A DNA stretch of 64,000 bases from Cryptomeria japonica. Taxonomy: Eukaryota; Streptophyta; Pinopsida; Cupressales; Cupressaceae. The notes beneath the pieces are model-generated. The model searched no databases. It saw nothing but the letters and a program-made list of their open reading frames with translations, and had not been told where the DNA came from. Positions 1 through 10,490 of this stretch are shown piece after piece. The stretch's first letter is position 1, and each line of letters opens with the position of its first letter. The position numbers were made by a program, and so were the translations under genes. The stretch is taken from positions 310,001 to 374,000 of the forward strand of contig NW_026728906.1 in assembly GCF_030272615.1 (NCBI RefSeq), written 5' to 3'.

Positions 1-771
1 CATTTGGCTACCAGTTGGAGGAATTGTTGAAGAGATTGTATGGTTAATTAGTAACTTATATTTCATAAGTTTTATTTTTCAAAAAGCTTTGAATGAAACC
101 TACACTAGATGTGTGTGCATGTAACCACCCAGATGATGGAACTTTACTACATTTTGTGTAGTATAATTCACGAAATGATACTTCATCATTAAAATATGTG
201 AACAATTTTTAAAATAACCAAATTGGAAAGAGCATAAACAATACGGGGGCAAAAAGAACACAAAATATGCACTAGGAACTATTATTGTCTTCCTCCATAA
301 AAGCCTCCACAAAAAAGTGCTTGTAATAGGAATAAATCTCTGGAAGCAATTATTCTCATCCAAAATTCATGTAACAAAGATTCATAGTTGACAAAGGATC
401 TTTTCATCAGCAATGGAACAAGGGACACTATAGCCTAAAAAGGCAAACGTGACTACCAAAATAAAGTAAAACTAGATGAGGCCATGAGGCAAAACAAAAT
501 CTCCACATGCCCTCTAATGCTAGATAACTGGTCTAAGTGGTGCAAAACATGACCTTGAAGAACTCAAGTAACGGTAAAAAAAGGTTAAAAATTAGACCAA
601 GAAGGAGTCTTGCGGCCTTGTAAATAGCCAAAATGACATTCATGCAAGGAAAAATTAATAGAGAAAGACAAAACAGTTTTATTCAAATTGTTCAAAATTC
701 ATGCAAAAATAGATAAGCAACATATGCAACTCTAAGATTGACCAAAAATTGATTTGATTTGACAATATTTA
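1..771. other. Non-coding stretch before the solo LTR
   Basis: AT-rich DNA with no open frame that resembles a known protein. A minus-strand frame of about 87 codons at 100-363 has no recognisable domain and ordinary AT-rich composition, so I do not call it a gene. The last five bases (767-771, ATTTA) are the left target-site duplication of the adjacent solo LTR. The same stretch lies at 12693-13463, 25385-26155, 38077-38847 and 50769-51539. Confidence 0.6.
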
Positions 772-1975
772 TGTTAACAACAGCCAAGAGGGAAGAATGA
801 GAGGGGTGTGAATCAGTCTTCACCGGAATAACAAACTTTACCGCAAAACACAGATTTGATAAACTGCAGTAATAAGACAGATAAGAAAATTAATAGCACA
901 ACACACAACACTAAGATTTTGATGCGCAAAACCCAGTTAAGCGAAAAACCATGGTGGGAACCTACCCACAGTAAGATGATACTCTACAATAGTATGTGAA
1001 AATATTACAATGAGGAATGCACATGCATTCAGGCACACTGCCTAGAGCTCACTGCTCAAATAATATTTGCTCGGAAGGCTACAACCCTTAGGGAAGTCTC
1101 ACTGACTCGCAATAAGATTTGGACTACAATTCGAAAGAAATGAACGGAAAGAATAGCATCTCCAAATAGAATCTCACCACAAACTCAACATCGAAGGATA
1201 CATCACATGTTCGCACACAAACCTCTCTCTGATAATGAAGACACAACATCAAACAACCAAATTACATGACTATATCACCTATATATATAATTTATCAACC
1301 TTGATAACAAGGTCGGCTAAACCCTCGACCCTCAATTAAAAAATTACATCACACGATACAAACACTGACCACCAGACCAATATAGTGGTTTACATAGCAT
1401 AGCATGGTTCTAGGTCAAATTCCCAAACACATAACTCCACCGAAAATCACGCAAAGATCAATCGCAACACGCTACACCACCAGAAATGGTGCATAACACA
1501 CAAATCATCACTGGTTGATAGAAACCACCAAAAACTCACACAACGATAAATACAGATTGCCAAAACAAATAGGACATAATTAAAAAAAATACCAGCAAGC
1601 ACATTAGAATCATCCACAATAGCTGCACCAACACTACTTTTCAAATCTTCATCGGTCAACGTCTGAAAGCTAAAGAACACAACCAATCAACAACGGCCAG
1701 GAAGAAAGATAACTTGCGGAGAACCAAATCATGATTCAACTGAAATTAAGATACACAAGACCTTCCCAAGAAATATCCCAAAATCTCAGCACCAGATCTG
1801 ATCACACCGAAATATACCAGAGGATATACCGAACTCTGCGAAACAGTGATCAACAAAGCATCGCTACAAACCGGATCAGAAAATCTTCCCAATCTGCAAT
1901 CACCAGAGAAAATCATAGGAATATGTTGACATCAATGACCACAACATATCCTAGCATGACCAACAATATCCAACA
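772..1975 (-). mobile_element. Solo LTR of a retrotransposon, copy 1
   Basis: A 1,204-bp element flanked by a perfect 5-bp direct repeat, ATTTA at 767-771 and at 1976-1980. Read on the minus strand it begins TGTTGG and ends TTAACA, the TG...CA ends of an LTR with a TGTT/AACA inverted terminal repeat. A TATATATA box lies at 1282-1289. Near the 3' end (about 795-820) is a C-rich 'gattcac...cctctc' stretch, which I recall from plant Ty1/copia LTR ends. No internal region, primer-binding site, polypurine tract or second LTR lies next to it, so it is a solo LTR left by LTR-LTR recombination. Open frames inside or overlapping it (1447-1686 minus, 1731-2195 plus) look like chance frames. Copia assignment is from memory. 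The LTR call rests on the ends and target-site duplication. Confidence 0.75.
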
Positions 1976-2370
1976 ATTTATGCCAAAACAACCACTTTAT
2001 ATCACTAGTTCAAATCAAATATCTATGCCAAAAGATCAGCCTATGCAAATTTTACCACACCAGAAAGTGCCAAAAAGCCAGCACACAAGGATCGGCTTTT
2101 TAATAAAATATCCCAAACCTTTACACATGCAGATTGACCATAGTAAAATAATTGATCGTCTTATTAAAATTGAAGACAAATCATCTTTTAGCTAATTAAG
2201 CGCTTCCACTATCCACACAATAATGTGTTCCTAAAAAATCGCCCTACAGTAGAGCTTCAAATTTGTCAACTTGGTCTCCATGATCAACAATTTAATAAAA
2301 AATATATATAATTTAAAATACACTAATCAACCATGAAATAAAATCTCCTATTTTTATTTTATTATTTATA

Positions 2371-2399
2371 CGATGAATTTTATAAACTTCAATTCATCG
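2371..2399. repeat. Short perfect inverted repeat (hairpin)
   Basis: CGATGAATT at 2371-2379 and its exact reverse complement at 2391-2399 flank an 11-base loop. It recurs in every unit at the 12,692-bp spacing. No function is implied, since AT-rich DNA yields such hairpins by chance. Confidence 0.5.
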
Positions 2400-4306
2400 G
2401 GATTTTTAAAATCACAGTAGAAACACCTTCGGATTATCATGTCCTCACAAGAACACAAAAATATTATGGCACAAATCCACATTCCTTTCAGATGCTCAAC
2501 CTCAATCAAAACCTCTATAAATCTGCAGTCATAATTAAAATAAATTACAAACATGTGAGTACCAAAAAACTAGTGGAGCTCAAAAAAAGAAAATGCACAG
2601 ATTGAGATGAATGATAAGCTCTTAATATCTTTGATCAACTTAGGGGTGATTAAAAATACATATCTAATACAGTTCCACCTATAATATCAGATGCTATCTA
2701 GAATCATGTAATGTTTCATGGATAAGATTAACATAACCAGGCATTATTCTAACAACTAACCATCTAGCAAACTTACATAGAAGAATATTCTAGTTAGAAT
2801 ATCATACACTAACAACACATAGCTTGAAAAATTGGCGTAGGCTATTTTGGGTTCATGGAGGTGCGAGCAAACGTTAATCTATAGTAAGTGAAATTGCTCA
2901 AACCCACAAAAAGGTCATTTGGAGCTCGTCGATTTTGCACAAGTCACGAGTTTTCTCTTGCACAAGTGTTTATCCTTTTGTAGACTACGGTCTTCTTCAG
3001 CATGGTTTTCTATGTGGTTTTCTTCTATTTTTTTGTGTGTGCCTGGTTTATTCGTGTGTGTACCTAATGTTCAGATTGCTTTGGAAAACCAGGTTATTTC
3101 CCCTGTTGGTGAACTTTTAACTAGCACATTTTTCAAGGACTAGTGCACCCAACACCCCTATTTTGCTAAAATAGGCTCAACTGTTGAGAGATGAAAGTGG
3201 ACCTTGTAATTTGCATGAATCTAATTTGTTTTGTTGTCCCATCACAACAAAATGTTTCGAAAAGGTGTGAACTTCATATAAACACAACTCCCTTTCCCAT
3301 TCTAGGAATCAATGTACTCAATATAGAAAACCAAAAAACCTAGTCAATCAAGCATTCAGGGAGCGAAACGATAAAGAAGTCCCAATTTGATTATTCAATC
3401 ATTGAAATATATGCTATAGCAATTATGATCAAGTGTATTATGTAATTCGTACCTAAGATAAGGTGTCATCATTTCACCATTTATCATTTGCTTAGCCTCT
3501 TTTCTTGTGGGGGCATGCATCCTATCTCATCATTATCATTGTTGAAGAGAGAACACTAATACGCGGTTTGGATAAGGTAATCCCTTATATGAAATAACCA
3601 TTTCTCCCAATTTTCTCTATCTACAGGTCCAAATCCGATAACAAGAAAGTTAAAGAAAAGTAGACCAGACATTAGCAGGCATCACAAAACATTGATTGAA
3701 CGAAAACCCTAAGAACAGGGCACCCAGCAGTCATTGACCCATATTTTTAAGAGGCAAGTGATCAAATATTGTCGATTTCATTTTCGATCATCTCTCAATT
3801 TTCCCTCAACTTTAGACACGGATCTCCAACGTTTCTCTCTAGTACAATTAGCTTCATATTACAGTCCCAATTTCCTCTCTATGTCTCCATCTCAGATATG
3901 TCTTACTCTTTCTATATTTCATCTTGTATCTACTACATTCTATAAAACTTAGTCATTTTACCATTGTTAGACTAGTTCATCTATAGACACTTCACTGTCT
4001 CCATCTCATGCAACAAAAGGAACAGGAACCTAATTTCGTATCCCTTCCTTAAAGACAACAACTAGTCCTATTCTTATTACTAATTATGTTGTGTCAACTA
4101 AGATCTTCTAGCTTACATTGGTCAATCGTAGGATCTTGTTTCCTCCATTTCAAGGTTTACATTGATTTATGAGATGGTATGATTATATATGCTACATAAA
4201 CCAACATTTTTTAAGGTATGATCCCATATTGTATTGGTATAAAATTGGTGGTACTGAAACCAACATTGATATAGAAAAAAATAGACATTTTTATTTCTAA
4301 CGTGTT

Positions 4307-4600
4307 TCCATCTACATCTTTCACTTGTCTTGCAATTGTGTACATTCTCATGTAAATACCAACGATGTTATACTCGCGCCCTTTTATGCTTCATACCATA
4401 ATGTGACTCCTCTAATTCCATAAGACCAGGAGTGCGCAAGGAGTGTAATGCTTCGTGTGGTTCATGTAACTAAACTCGGCTTCTATTTGTAGATATGAGC
4501 AAAGGTTGTGTTTTTATCACTTAAAATGTGCTTTATATGTTTTCTTAAATGCTCACATATACATACTGGTGGCATAAAATGAAAGTAAGCGTGTAGGACT
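4307..4600. repeat. Old internal duplication, arm A
   Basis: This segment is colinear with 5308-5612, about 1,010 bp downstream. Shared blocks include a 'cacttgtcttg' run, a 'gatgttata'/'aatgttata' block, a CGC-CCCTTT block, and 'gcataaaatgaaagtaagc' (4572-4590) against 'gcatagaatgaaaatgagc' (5584-5602). Many mismatches and small indels make it far older than the 12.7-kb tandem array. I recognise no protein in it. Confidence 0.5.
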
Positions 4601-5307
4601 CAATAGAATATAAAATAGTGACTAGTGATTTAGAACTTTCCTTGGTGTAACCCAATAAAAAATATTGAAAAGAATGGAGTTGTACCCTCATCTCTAGTAT
4701 CAATTAAATGCAAGATTCACAAGCCAACTTCTCAATTTGAGTCTTAAATACAAAGTGGACATTACCTAGCACTTATGTAATTTCGTACAATATTGTATTC
4801 TTGTGGAAAGAGCTTGCTTAACAATATGCTCGAGTTCTACGCTCATTGACTAATTCTCTCCAATGACAAAACTTATGTTTCCATGAGTTGAAATCTAGAA
4901 TCTCCATTTCCAAGTGTTGCACCATCTTATTACTCGACGTTTTTCTTCATCCAAATCTATTGATTGATATCTTCATTATTTTATAGTCTCTCTTTTCAAT
5001 GTCTTCCCCCAAGCTAAACTATGCAACCAAATAGCGTTCACTTCCTTGTCAACCTCAATCAAAACCTAGAATAAAAAACATGCACCTAGCTATCAAATAT
5101 GGAATAAAATACATGCACTTGTCTAAAACAAATTAGCACTTCCCTAAATAAATCATGTAGAAAACTTTCTCCAATACCAACCGATCGATAATCAAATCGA
5201 ATATTCCATTCTAATCTCACCATCGCTGATTTTTGTTCTCTTCACTTATGTGCCGATCCAATGCACTATGCTACTGATGTGAACATTCAGAAAGCCAAAA
5301 TTGGTAT

Positions 5308-5612
5308 CTTCTACATCTACACCTTCCACTTGTCTTGAAATTTTGTATGTGGTCAAATTTTGTGCCTACAATGTTATACATAATATTTCGCACCCCTTTG
5401 TGATTTATAACAATATGTCACCCCTGTAATACCACAAGACTATTTAATAAAGAGTATGTTGATTGAATAAGATTTATGTATTTGAAATATGCTTCTTTTT
5501 TGTTGTGAGCATGTACTATGTTTTTCATCAACTCAAGACATTATTGTTGCAGTTTCTTAAGAATTTGAGTATCTGCAGTAGTTGCATAGAATGAAAATGA
5601 GCAAGCTTCAAA
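5308..5612. repeat. Old internal duplication, arm B
   Basis: Partner of 4307-4600, in the same orientation and order of blocks. The similarity may run on weakly to about 5825, where 'gccaatttctcaatatga' resembles 'gccaacttctcaatttga' near 4723. Confidence 0.5.
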
Positions 5613-5970
5613 GACATAGGTTATATAGACATCGAAGGCATGAAAGAAGAGGTCGTGAAGCTTTAGAATGAACTGATGTATGAAGCTCTATTTTATTAGA
5701 TCATTTATAAATGCATGGGAAAAGTAGAAGATTATGATATTTGCAGATCTCACTGATAATGTATGAGTTATATCTATTATCTTATTCTTGATGGAAATGC
5801 GATTGCCAATTTCTCAATATGACGACACTTTTATCTTCTTCGTATCAATCAACAAATACCTTGAGATATTGGAAATTATATTCAAAATGCGCTTACAACT
5901 TACCTTAAAATGTGTTACAGCAAAGTGAAATTTTAATGTTGTCATCAAAGGGACAAAACGACATCAATAT

Positions 5971-6190
5971 TTAATTTTCAATCTTTGGAATATGATGAGG
6001 ACATACTGATGTCCAAAACAGATGCTATGAATGGCACAAGAGGACGCCAATAACCCTAAAATGATAGTTTTATTCAACGGTTAATTTTCAATCTTTGGAA
6101 TATGATGAGGACATGCTGATGTCCAAAACAGATGCTATGAATGGCACAAGAGGACGCCAATAACCCTAAAATGATAGTTTTATTCAACGG
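5971..6190 (-). terminator. 110-bp tandem duplication with two poly(A) signals, copy 1
   Basis: Two head-to-tail 110-bp copies (5971-6080 and 6081-6190) differ at one base (A at 6005, G at 6115). They lie just downstream of the germin-like stop codon. Each carries TTTATT on the plus strand, which is AATAAA for the minus-strand transcript, at 6179-6184 (64 nt past the stop) and 6069-6074 (174 nt past it). Each also contains a hairpin with 6-bp arms GGACAT/ATGTCC (5999-6014 and 6109-6124). The duplication gives the transcript two alternative 3' ends. Actual use of either signal is inferred. Confidence 0.65.
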
Positions 6191-6247
6191 TGAGAAAAAA
6201 GAATTGGGAAAGACGGTCTTCATTGGGAGACCTCTTGTTTGTTTTGT

Positions 6248-7008
6248 TTAGTATGCGAATTTCTTTTGAATGTAATTCACCAGTTCCTGGGTGATGCGGA
6301 AGGCCTTGCTCAAAACGGAATCGGGGAGAGGGGGATTCGCCGCAAACAGAGAATTGGCGATTGTCTGAACTCCGGGAAACTGGCTGCTCAATCCAGCTAT
6401 GGCCACTGCATTTTCATGCCCCACATTCTGCTGGAAATGAACAAGTGCCTTTGGAAACACAAACACATCTCCCTTCTCCAAAGTTTTGCTGAAAAATTTG
6501 TTGCTGGTGTCAATGAAACCCACAAGAAGCTGGCCTTCCAGTAAAACAAGAACTTCGGTGGCTCTTGGGTGTGTGTGAGGAGGATTTATTCCACCCACTG
6601 CGTAGTCGATGCGGACCAACGATATTCCAAACGTATTGAGGCCTGGTATCTGTTTAACGTTCGCCATCGTTACGTTGGAGCCCACATCATTGTCGGTGTT
6701 CCCTGCCTGCCCAAGTCCCCGGAAGAAGAAATCGTTTGCTGAAACTTGCATTGGGTCTTTGCAAACGAACCCGTTCACCAAAACTGTTTAAAACAAGATC
6801 AAATCAATCTGTCTGTTAGTAACTCGACTCGTCTAATAAGCAAATCATTATCATTGTTTATGTATAAATATTCTCACTCACCGTTGCTTTCCTCATCTGC
6901 AACGCAGAAATCTTGCAAGGGATCCGGATCCCCTGCCATGACCCTGTCGCTGTAACAGCATATCAACAGAAAAAGTCCCAACGTGAAGTAAATCATGCGG
7001 TTAGCCAT
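6248..7008 (-). CDS. Germin-like protein (secreted cupin), copy 1
   Basis: Two exons: 7008-6882 (127 nt) and 6783-6248 (536 nt, stop TAA), 220 residues in all. The 98-bp intron has GTGAGT at 6881-6876, a TACTAAC branch site at 6821-6815 and CAG at 6786-6784. The ATG at 7008 sits in an ACAATGGC context typical of plant starts; Met5 is a less likely alternative. Residues 1-25 form a signal peptide ending VMA before Gly26. Cys35 and Cys50 match the conserved germin disulfide pair, and Asn79-Val-Thr is the usual N-glycosylation site. Cupin motif 1 (106-126) has metal ligands His112, His114 and Glu119; motif 2 (147-162) supplies His158. Ala155 stands where the family motif has Gly. Germins are apoplastic Mn-binding oligomers, with oxalate oxidase, superoxide dismutase or other activities; which applies here cannot be read from the sequence. 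Confidence 0.94.
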
Positions 7009-7071
7009 TGTAATAGAAACGCAGACACAAGAGATCAGGATATGAATGTCTATTACAAACCCATTACACGC

Positions 7072-7171
7072 TTTATATAGCCCAAACCATAACTCTCCGC
7101 AAAGACTAATTCATCTTGACTCCGTATATTTCACGGATCCTTCCAGAGTTGTTGCTCTTTTCCTTACGTCA
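7072..7171 (-). promoter_or_regulatory. Core promoter of germin-like copy 1
   Basis: A TATATAAA box reads on the minus strand at 7079-7072, 64 bp upstream of the start codon. This predicts a transcript start near 7045 and a short leader. Upstream are a W-box-like TTGACT (7116-7121, plus strand) and TGACGTAA (7171-7164, minus strand), a bZIP/TGA-type ACGT core. Both are common in defence-responsive plant promoters, but short motifs also occur by chance. The TATA call is stronger than the other two. Confidence 0.65.
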
Positions 7172-7581
7172 CACTAAGTCTTACTGCATGTGGTTGTCTC
7201 GCCTGCTACCGCAGATGTATTCTCACCATCCTTTCATTAACGTTGAAATTTTCTATCTTCTCCCTGCCCTGCTGCGTATGCCTATCTCAAGATCAACTTA
7301 CCTCCTGCCTTACACGTATTCTCGCCATCGCCATCATTTTAGTAATGTGGAATTGTTTAGACTTAATTGGAACGGTGGGCTTCTTCAAAGGAAACAATAT
7401 ATAAATCTTTCTCCACCGTGGGAGAATCGGTATGAGAGGAAAGTTTCTTTCTTGGAGTTGGATATTGGCCTAAAGACTGTCCATGCTTTGTACCCTTTTT
7501 CAATGAGATTTTTATCTCTCGTCATTTAAATTAATTTATGTTACTCAATGTTTATTTCTCAGATTGTCTATGTTCTAGGAC

Positions 7582-7730
7582 AGAAAAACATTGCTCAAAA
7601 TAACTTATGTTCATTTACTTTACATTGAATGCGTTGATTAGAATATCTATTTCACATCCATCTACAATTTTGAAGTCAAGTAGGTGTATTACTTTTCTTT
7701 AGCAGTTTTGGAGACCTAAATTATAGGTTT
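7582..7730. repeat. Old upstream duplication, arm A
   Basis: This segment shares ordered blocks with 8190-8375: 'gaaaaacattgctca' against 'gaaaacattgctca', an identical 'ttcacatccatctaca' run, and 'tagcagttttggaga'. The spacing is about 600 bp. Arm B has an insertion holding two copies of 'ttgttgtaaatgaagt'. It is diverged, so it predates the tandem array. Confidence 0.55.
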
Positions 7731-8189
7731 AAGACAACATATGCAAACATAAGAACCAATTTATGGAGGATAAATGTATAAGAAGATAGATTTTGGAGAG
7801 GTATTCTACAAGAAAAAAAACTTTTTGGTGGTGTTGAGAATCCCATCTTGGAAGAGACCATGTTGTCCAAGGGATCTAGTATTTAGAATTATTTAAGATC
7901 GTTTTATTTTTCCAAACCCTAGAGGGTAGATGGGTAGCGGAAATAGAATCCGGTTTTGACATTACAATTCACTAGAATCCATCACCTCTATAAGATATAA
8001 CCTTATTAAGACGTTGATGTCTGATTTTCAGAATGTCATGGGTGAGTAGTTTGAATGCATCTTGAACTACCTTGGGTCAAGGTACAACAGTGACTAAAAA
8101 TCGTACCGCTTCCAATACTCATAACTATAATGAATGTAAACCGCGATATTTTAGAGAAAAGAGCCTTCATTCTCAAACTGTTGATGGGT

Positions 8190-8375
8190 GCGAAAACATT
8201 GCTCACGTTGCGTTGAGTGCGTTGCTTAGATTGTCTCTTTCACATCCATCTACAGTTGAACTCGGCCAAAATTTAATCTTTAGGTGAGTGTGTTGTTGTA
8301 AATGAAGTGCATTGTTGTAAATGAAGTAGGTGTCTTTTCTAGCAGTTTTGGAGATCAAAATTTTACCTTTAGGTG
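8190..8375. repeat. Old upstream duplication, arm B
   Basis: Partner of 7582-7730 in the same orientation. It contains 'ttgttgtaaatgaagt' twice (about 8294 and 8311), a short 17-bp-period repeat. Confidence 0.55.
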
Positions 8376-8824
8376 AGTGAATTCTCTTTAATAAAGTAGG
8401 TTTACTACTTTTTCTAATGTTTGAGATCTGTCTATTTCCATTTTTCGACACCAAAACTTTTCGTCCAGTTGACTGCATTGTCCTCTCGATTCTCCTTTTA
8501 ACAAAGTACATACAGTTGATTTAGATGATTTATTTTTTATTATTTTTGTGAGATATATGTTTATTTAATATTTTTTTTAACTTAATGTTTTGATGAATTA
8601 GTTGTTTGGGGTAACTAAATAGGAAAATATAATATTAAAGATTATTTTTTTCCTCTTACTTCAATCAAATATATGAGAAAAGTATTTCATATTGATTAGA
8701 CATTTCATTTTATTTATTTTTATTTATATTGATTGAATTTTCTTTTCTTTTATATCAAATAATATGACAATTATAAATAGTTTATAAAAAATATTCAATT
8801 TGAGAAGTAAAAAATGCGTTAAAA

Positions 8825-8950
8825 GTGATATATTGGGATGATTCTTGGTTGGGAAACGTTTAGTTCCATGATCCCTTGTTTACCTATCAAGAATTATCTT
8901 TTTACTCTCTTTGGATAAGGGTGGCTAACTAATGAACTTTCTACAATTAA
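8825..8950 (+). pseudogene. Possible LINE reverse-transcriptase relic
   Basis: The plus frame from 8825 reads V-I-Y-W-D-D-S-W-L-G-N-V, then a stop, then a stretch ending L-W-I-R-V-A-N before two stops. The W-D-D-S-W-L-G pattern recalls the conserved F-W-x-D-x-W-x-G block downstream of the polymerase domain in plant LINEs. Only about 40 codons remain and stops interrupt them, so it cannot be active. The call rests on one short motif and could be chance. Confidence 0.3.
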
Positions 8951-9819
8951 GAAATCAAAGTGATCAACAATCGAATATAAGGAACAAATAGAGTGAGAGG
9001 GGGAATAAAATTCTACACCTGATCGATTCATGATTATAATAAGTGGTTCATATTATAGAAGAGCAAGTCAATAAAACAGTTTGGTCATATTTTACGCTAG
9101 TATAATCTCAGTTTTCTTGATAACTACTCGAGTACATTTTTTTTTAATATCTCTCATAGGTTTTACCTTGTCTTTCATACCACACTCACAATCTCCAATT
9201 CCCCATTGAGTTTCCACAAATGACTAATACGAAAGGTAAATCTACATCCATGTAAGAGCATGGACACCGGGAGTGATCTAATATTGGATGCAATTAAGTG
9301 AGGAATATTTTTTGAATGAATCCCTATACTTTTGGACCCTTTAATGACATGGTTTGCATAAGTAAGAAAATGTTTATTAATGTAGAGAGCATGGTTTTAG
9401 GTACTTTTCTATGTGGAGGTGATACAAATAGGCATGGGTAGCCTATGCGGTTACAGATGATTGTGGTTCTTCCATCAACGCTATTCTCTTTTTTATTGAA
9501 TGATATGGTGTAATAGAAAAGTCAAGAATATACAACTAGCAATTTCACCTTGGTGTGCAATATGTACGCCGAATAGATGTGGAATGATTATTAAAAAAAA
9601 TTGATCTATTTTTTCATATATTTGTGCAACACGTGAGATAAATTAGCAAACCATTTAGTAAATGATATTATTTATTCAACAAAGGTCTCAACATTTGAAA
9701 AAATTATAGATCCAAATCAACTATGCATCTACTTAAACGGACAAATGCAATCAAACAAAACCCTTAAACCGGGAATATAATCGAGTTCCATTACCAATAT
9801 TCTTATGTTTTGTTTGAAA

Positions 9820-10486
9820 TAGGGAGAGAAGGAGAGAGGGAGATATAGGGATATAAAGAGAGAGATAGAGGAGGAAGAGTGAGGGAAAGATAAAGGAGTG
9901 AGGAGATAGAGTTAGGCGATAAATATAGAGAGGAAGATAGAGATCGAGATTGATATAGATATGGAGAAGAATAGGGATATGGATATGAGAGGAAGAGATA
10001 AAGAGAGAGGAGAGAGAAATAGATAGAGATAGAAGAGATAAATATATAGAGAGGGGGAGAGAGAATGAGCGAGGGATAACTTTGAATCAATTGTGCATTC
10101 ATTAATACAAACCAAACATAAGTGAAAGAAAACCTTTCAATCAAAAGATAATTGAACTCCATTACCAATAGGCTCATGTTATGTTTGCAATAGTGAGAGG
10201 GGAGATATGAATAGATAAAGAGAGCGAGACATGTCTGGAGATAGGGTGACAGAGGAAGAGAGAGCTAGAGATGGGAATGAAGAGAGGGAGGTGGCAAAGA
10301 AATAGATGGTTAAAGAGAGTGAGACGTGCCTAGATAGAGTGAGAGAGGATGAAAAGGACAAATAAAGAGAGATATAGTTGTAGAGGGATAAGGAGAAATT
10401 AAGATAAAGATTAGGAGATAGAAACGGATAGAAAAGAAGAGATACAAAGATACAAAAGGGGAGAGAGAGAGAGAGGGAGGGAGGGA
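9820..10486. repeat. Two GA-rich purine blocks, copy 1
   Basis: Two imperfect (GA)n/(GATA)n tracts, about 9820-10075 and 10192-10486, are nearly all purine on the plus strand. Each is preceded by a related 3' end of flank ('ccattaccaat...tatgtt...tgtttg', near 9788 and 10159) and followed by 'gggata...ttt..', so the two are a diverged 371-bp duplication. Serine/leucine-rich minus-strand frames here (for example 9803-10177 and 10310-10546) are translations of the simple repeat, not genes. Confidence 0.85.
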
Positions 10487-10490
10487 TATT

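Larger units (their letters stand above)
1981..5970. other. Four-kilobase non-coding stretch
   Basis: I see no credible gene here. Short plus-strand frames at 2919-3143, 2935-3120 and 3734-3952, and a minus-strand frame at 2366-2554, are low-complexity or unlike any family I know. The stretch does hold an inverted repeat at 2371-2399, an 8-bp-arm inverted repeat at 2785-2802, and a diverged direct duplication (4307-4600 and 5308-5612). These suggest old, decayed repeats. Equivalents lie at 14673-18662, 27365-31354, 40057-44046 and 52749-56738. Confidence 0.6.
7172..9778. other. Upstream intergenic stretch
   Basis: Sequence upstream of the germin-like promoter, with no recognisable gene. A plus-strand frame without an ATG start at 7116-7529 (137 codons) runs into the promoter motifs and resembles no family. 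The frames at 8072-8287 (plus) and 8203-8511 (minus) are also uninformative. The stretch holds an old direct duplication (7582-7730 and 8190-8375), an AT-rich block at about 8520-8800 and a possible LINE relic at 8825-8950. Equivalents lie at 19864-22470, 32556-35162, 45248-47854 and 57940-60546. Confidence 0.6.

Noticed and set aside
1447-1686. Minus-strand frame of 79 codons with a hydrophobic stretch
   Set aside because: It lies wholly inside the solo LTR and encodes no retroelement domain.
772-1975. Full-length autonomous retrotransposon
   Set aside because: No primer-binding site, gag, protease, integrase, reverse transcriptase or second LTR adjoins the LTR, and the target-site duplication closes directly around the single LTR.
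1731-2195. Plus-strand open frame of 154 codons, the second longest in the unit
   Set aside because: It starts inside the solo LTR and crosses its end and target-site duplication. Composition is AT-rich and no domain is recognisable. It is a chance frame.
6239-6544. Plus-strand frame of 101 codons
   Set aside because: It lies antisense to germin-like exon 2, which has clear cupin motifs. It is a shadow of that gene.
6784-6881. Exon 2 alone read as a complete gene starting at TTG 6781
   Set aside because: It would lack a signal peptide and the first conserved Cys. A GT-AG intron with a TACTAAC branch site joins it in frame to exon 1.
6609-6955. Plus-strand frames at 6609-6791 and 6746-6955
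   Set aside because: Both are antisense to the germin-like exons or intron and show no independent signal.
7116-7529. Plus-strand frame of 137 codons upstream of the germin-like gene
   Set aside because: It begins with TTG, covers the promoter motifs and resembles no protein family. A divergent gene is not supported.
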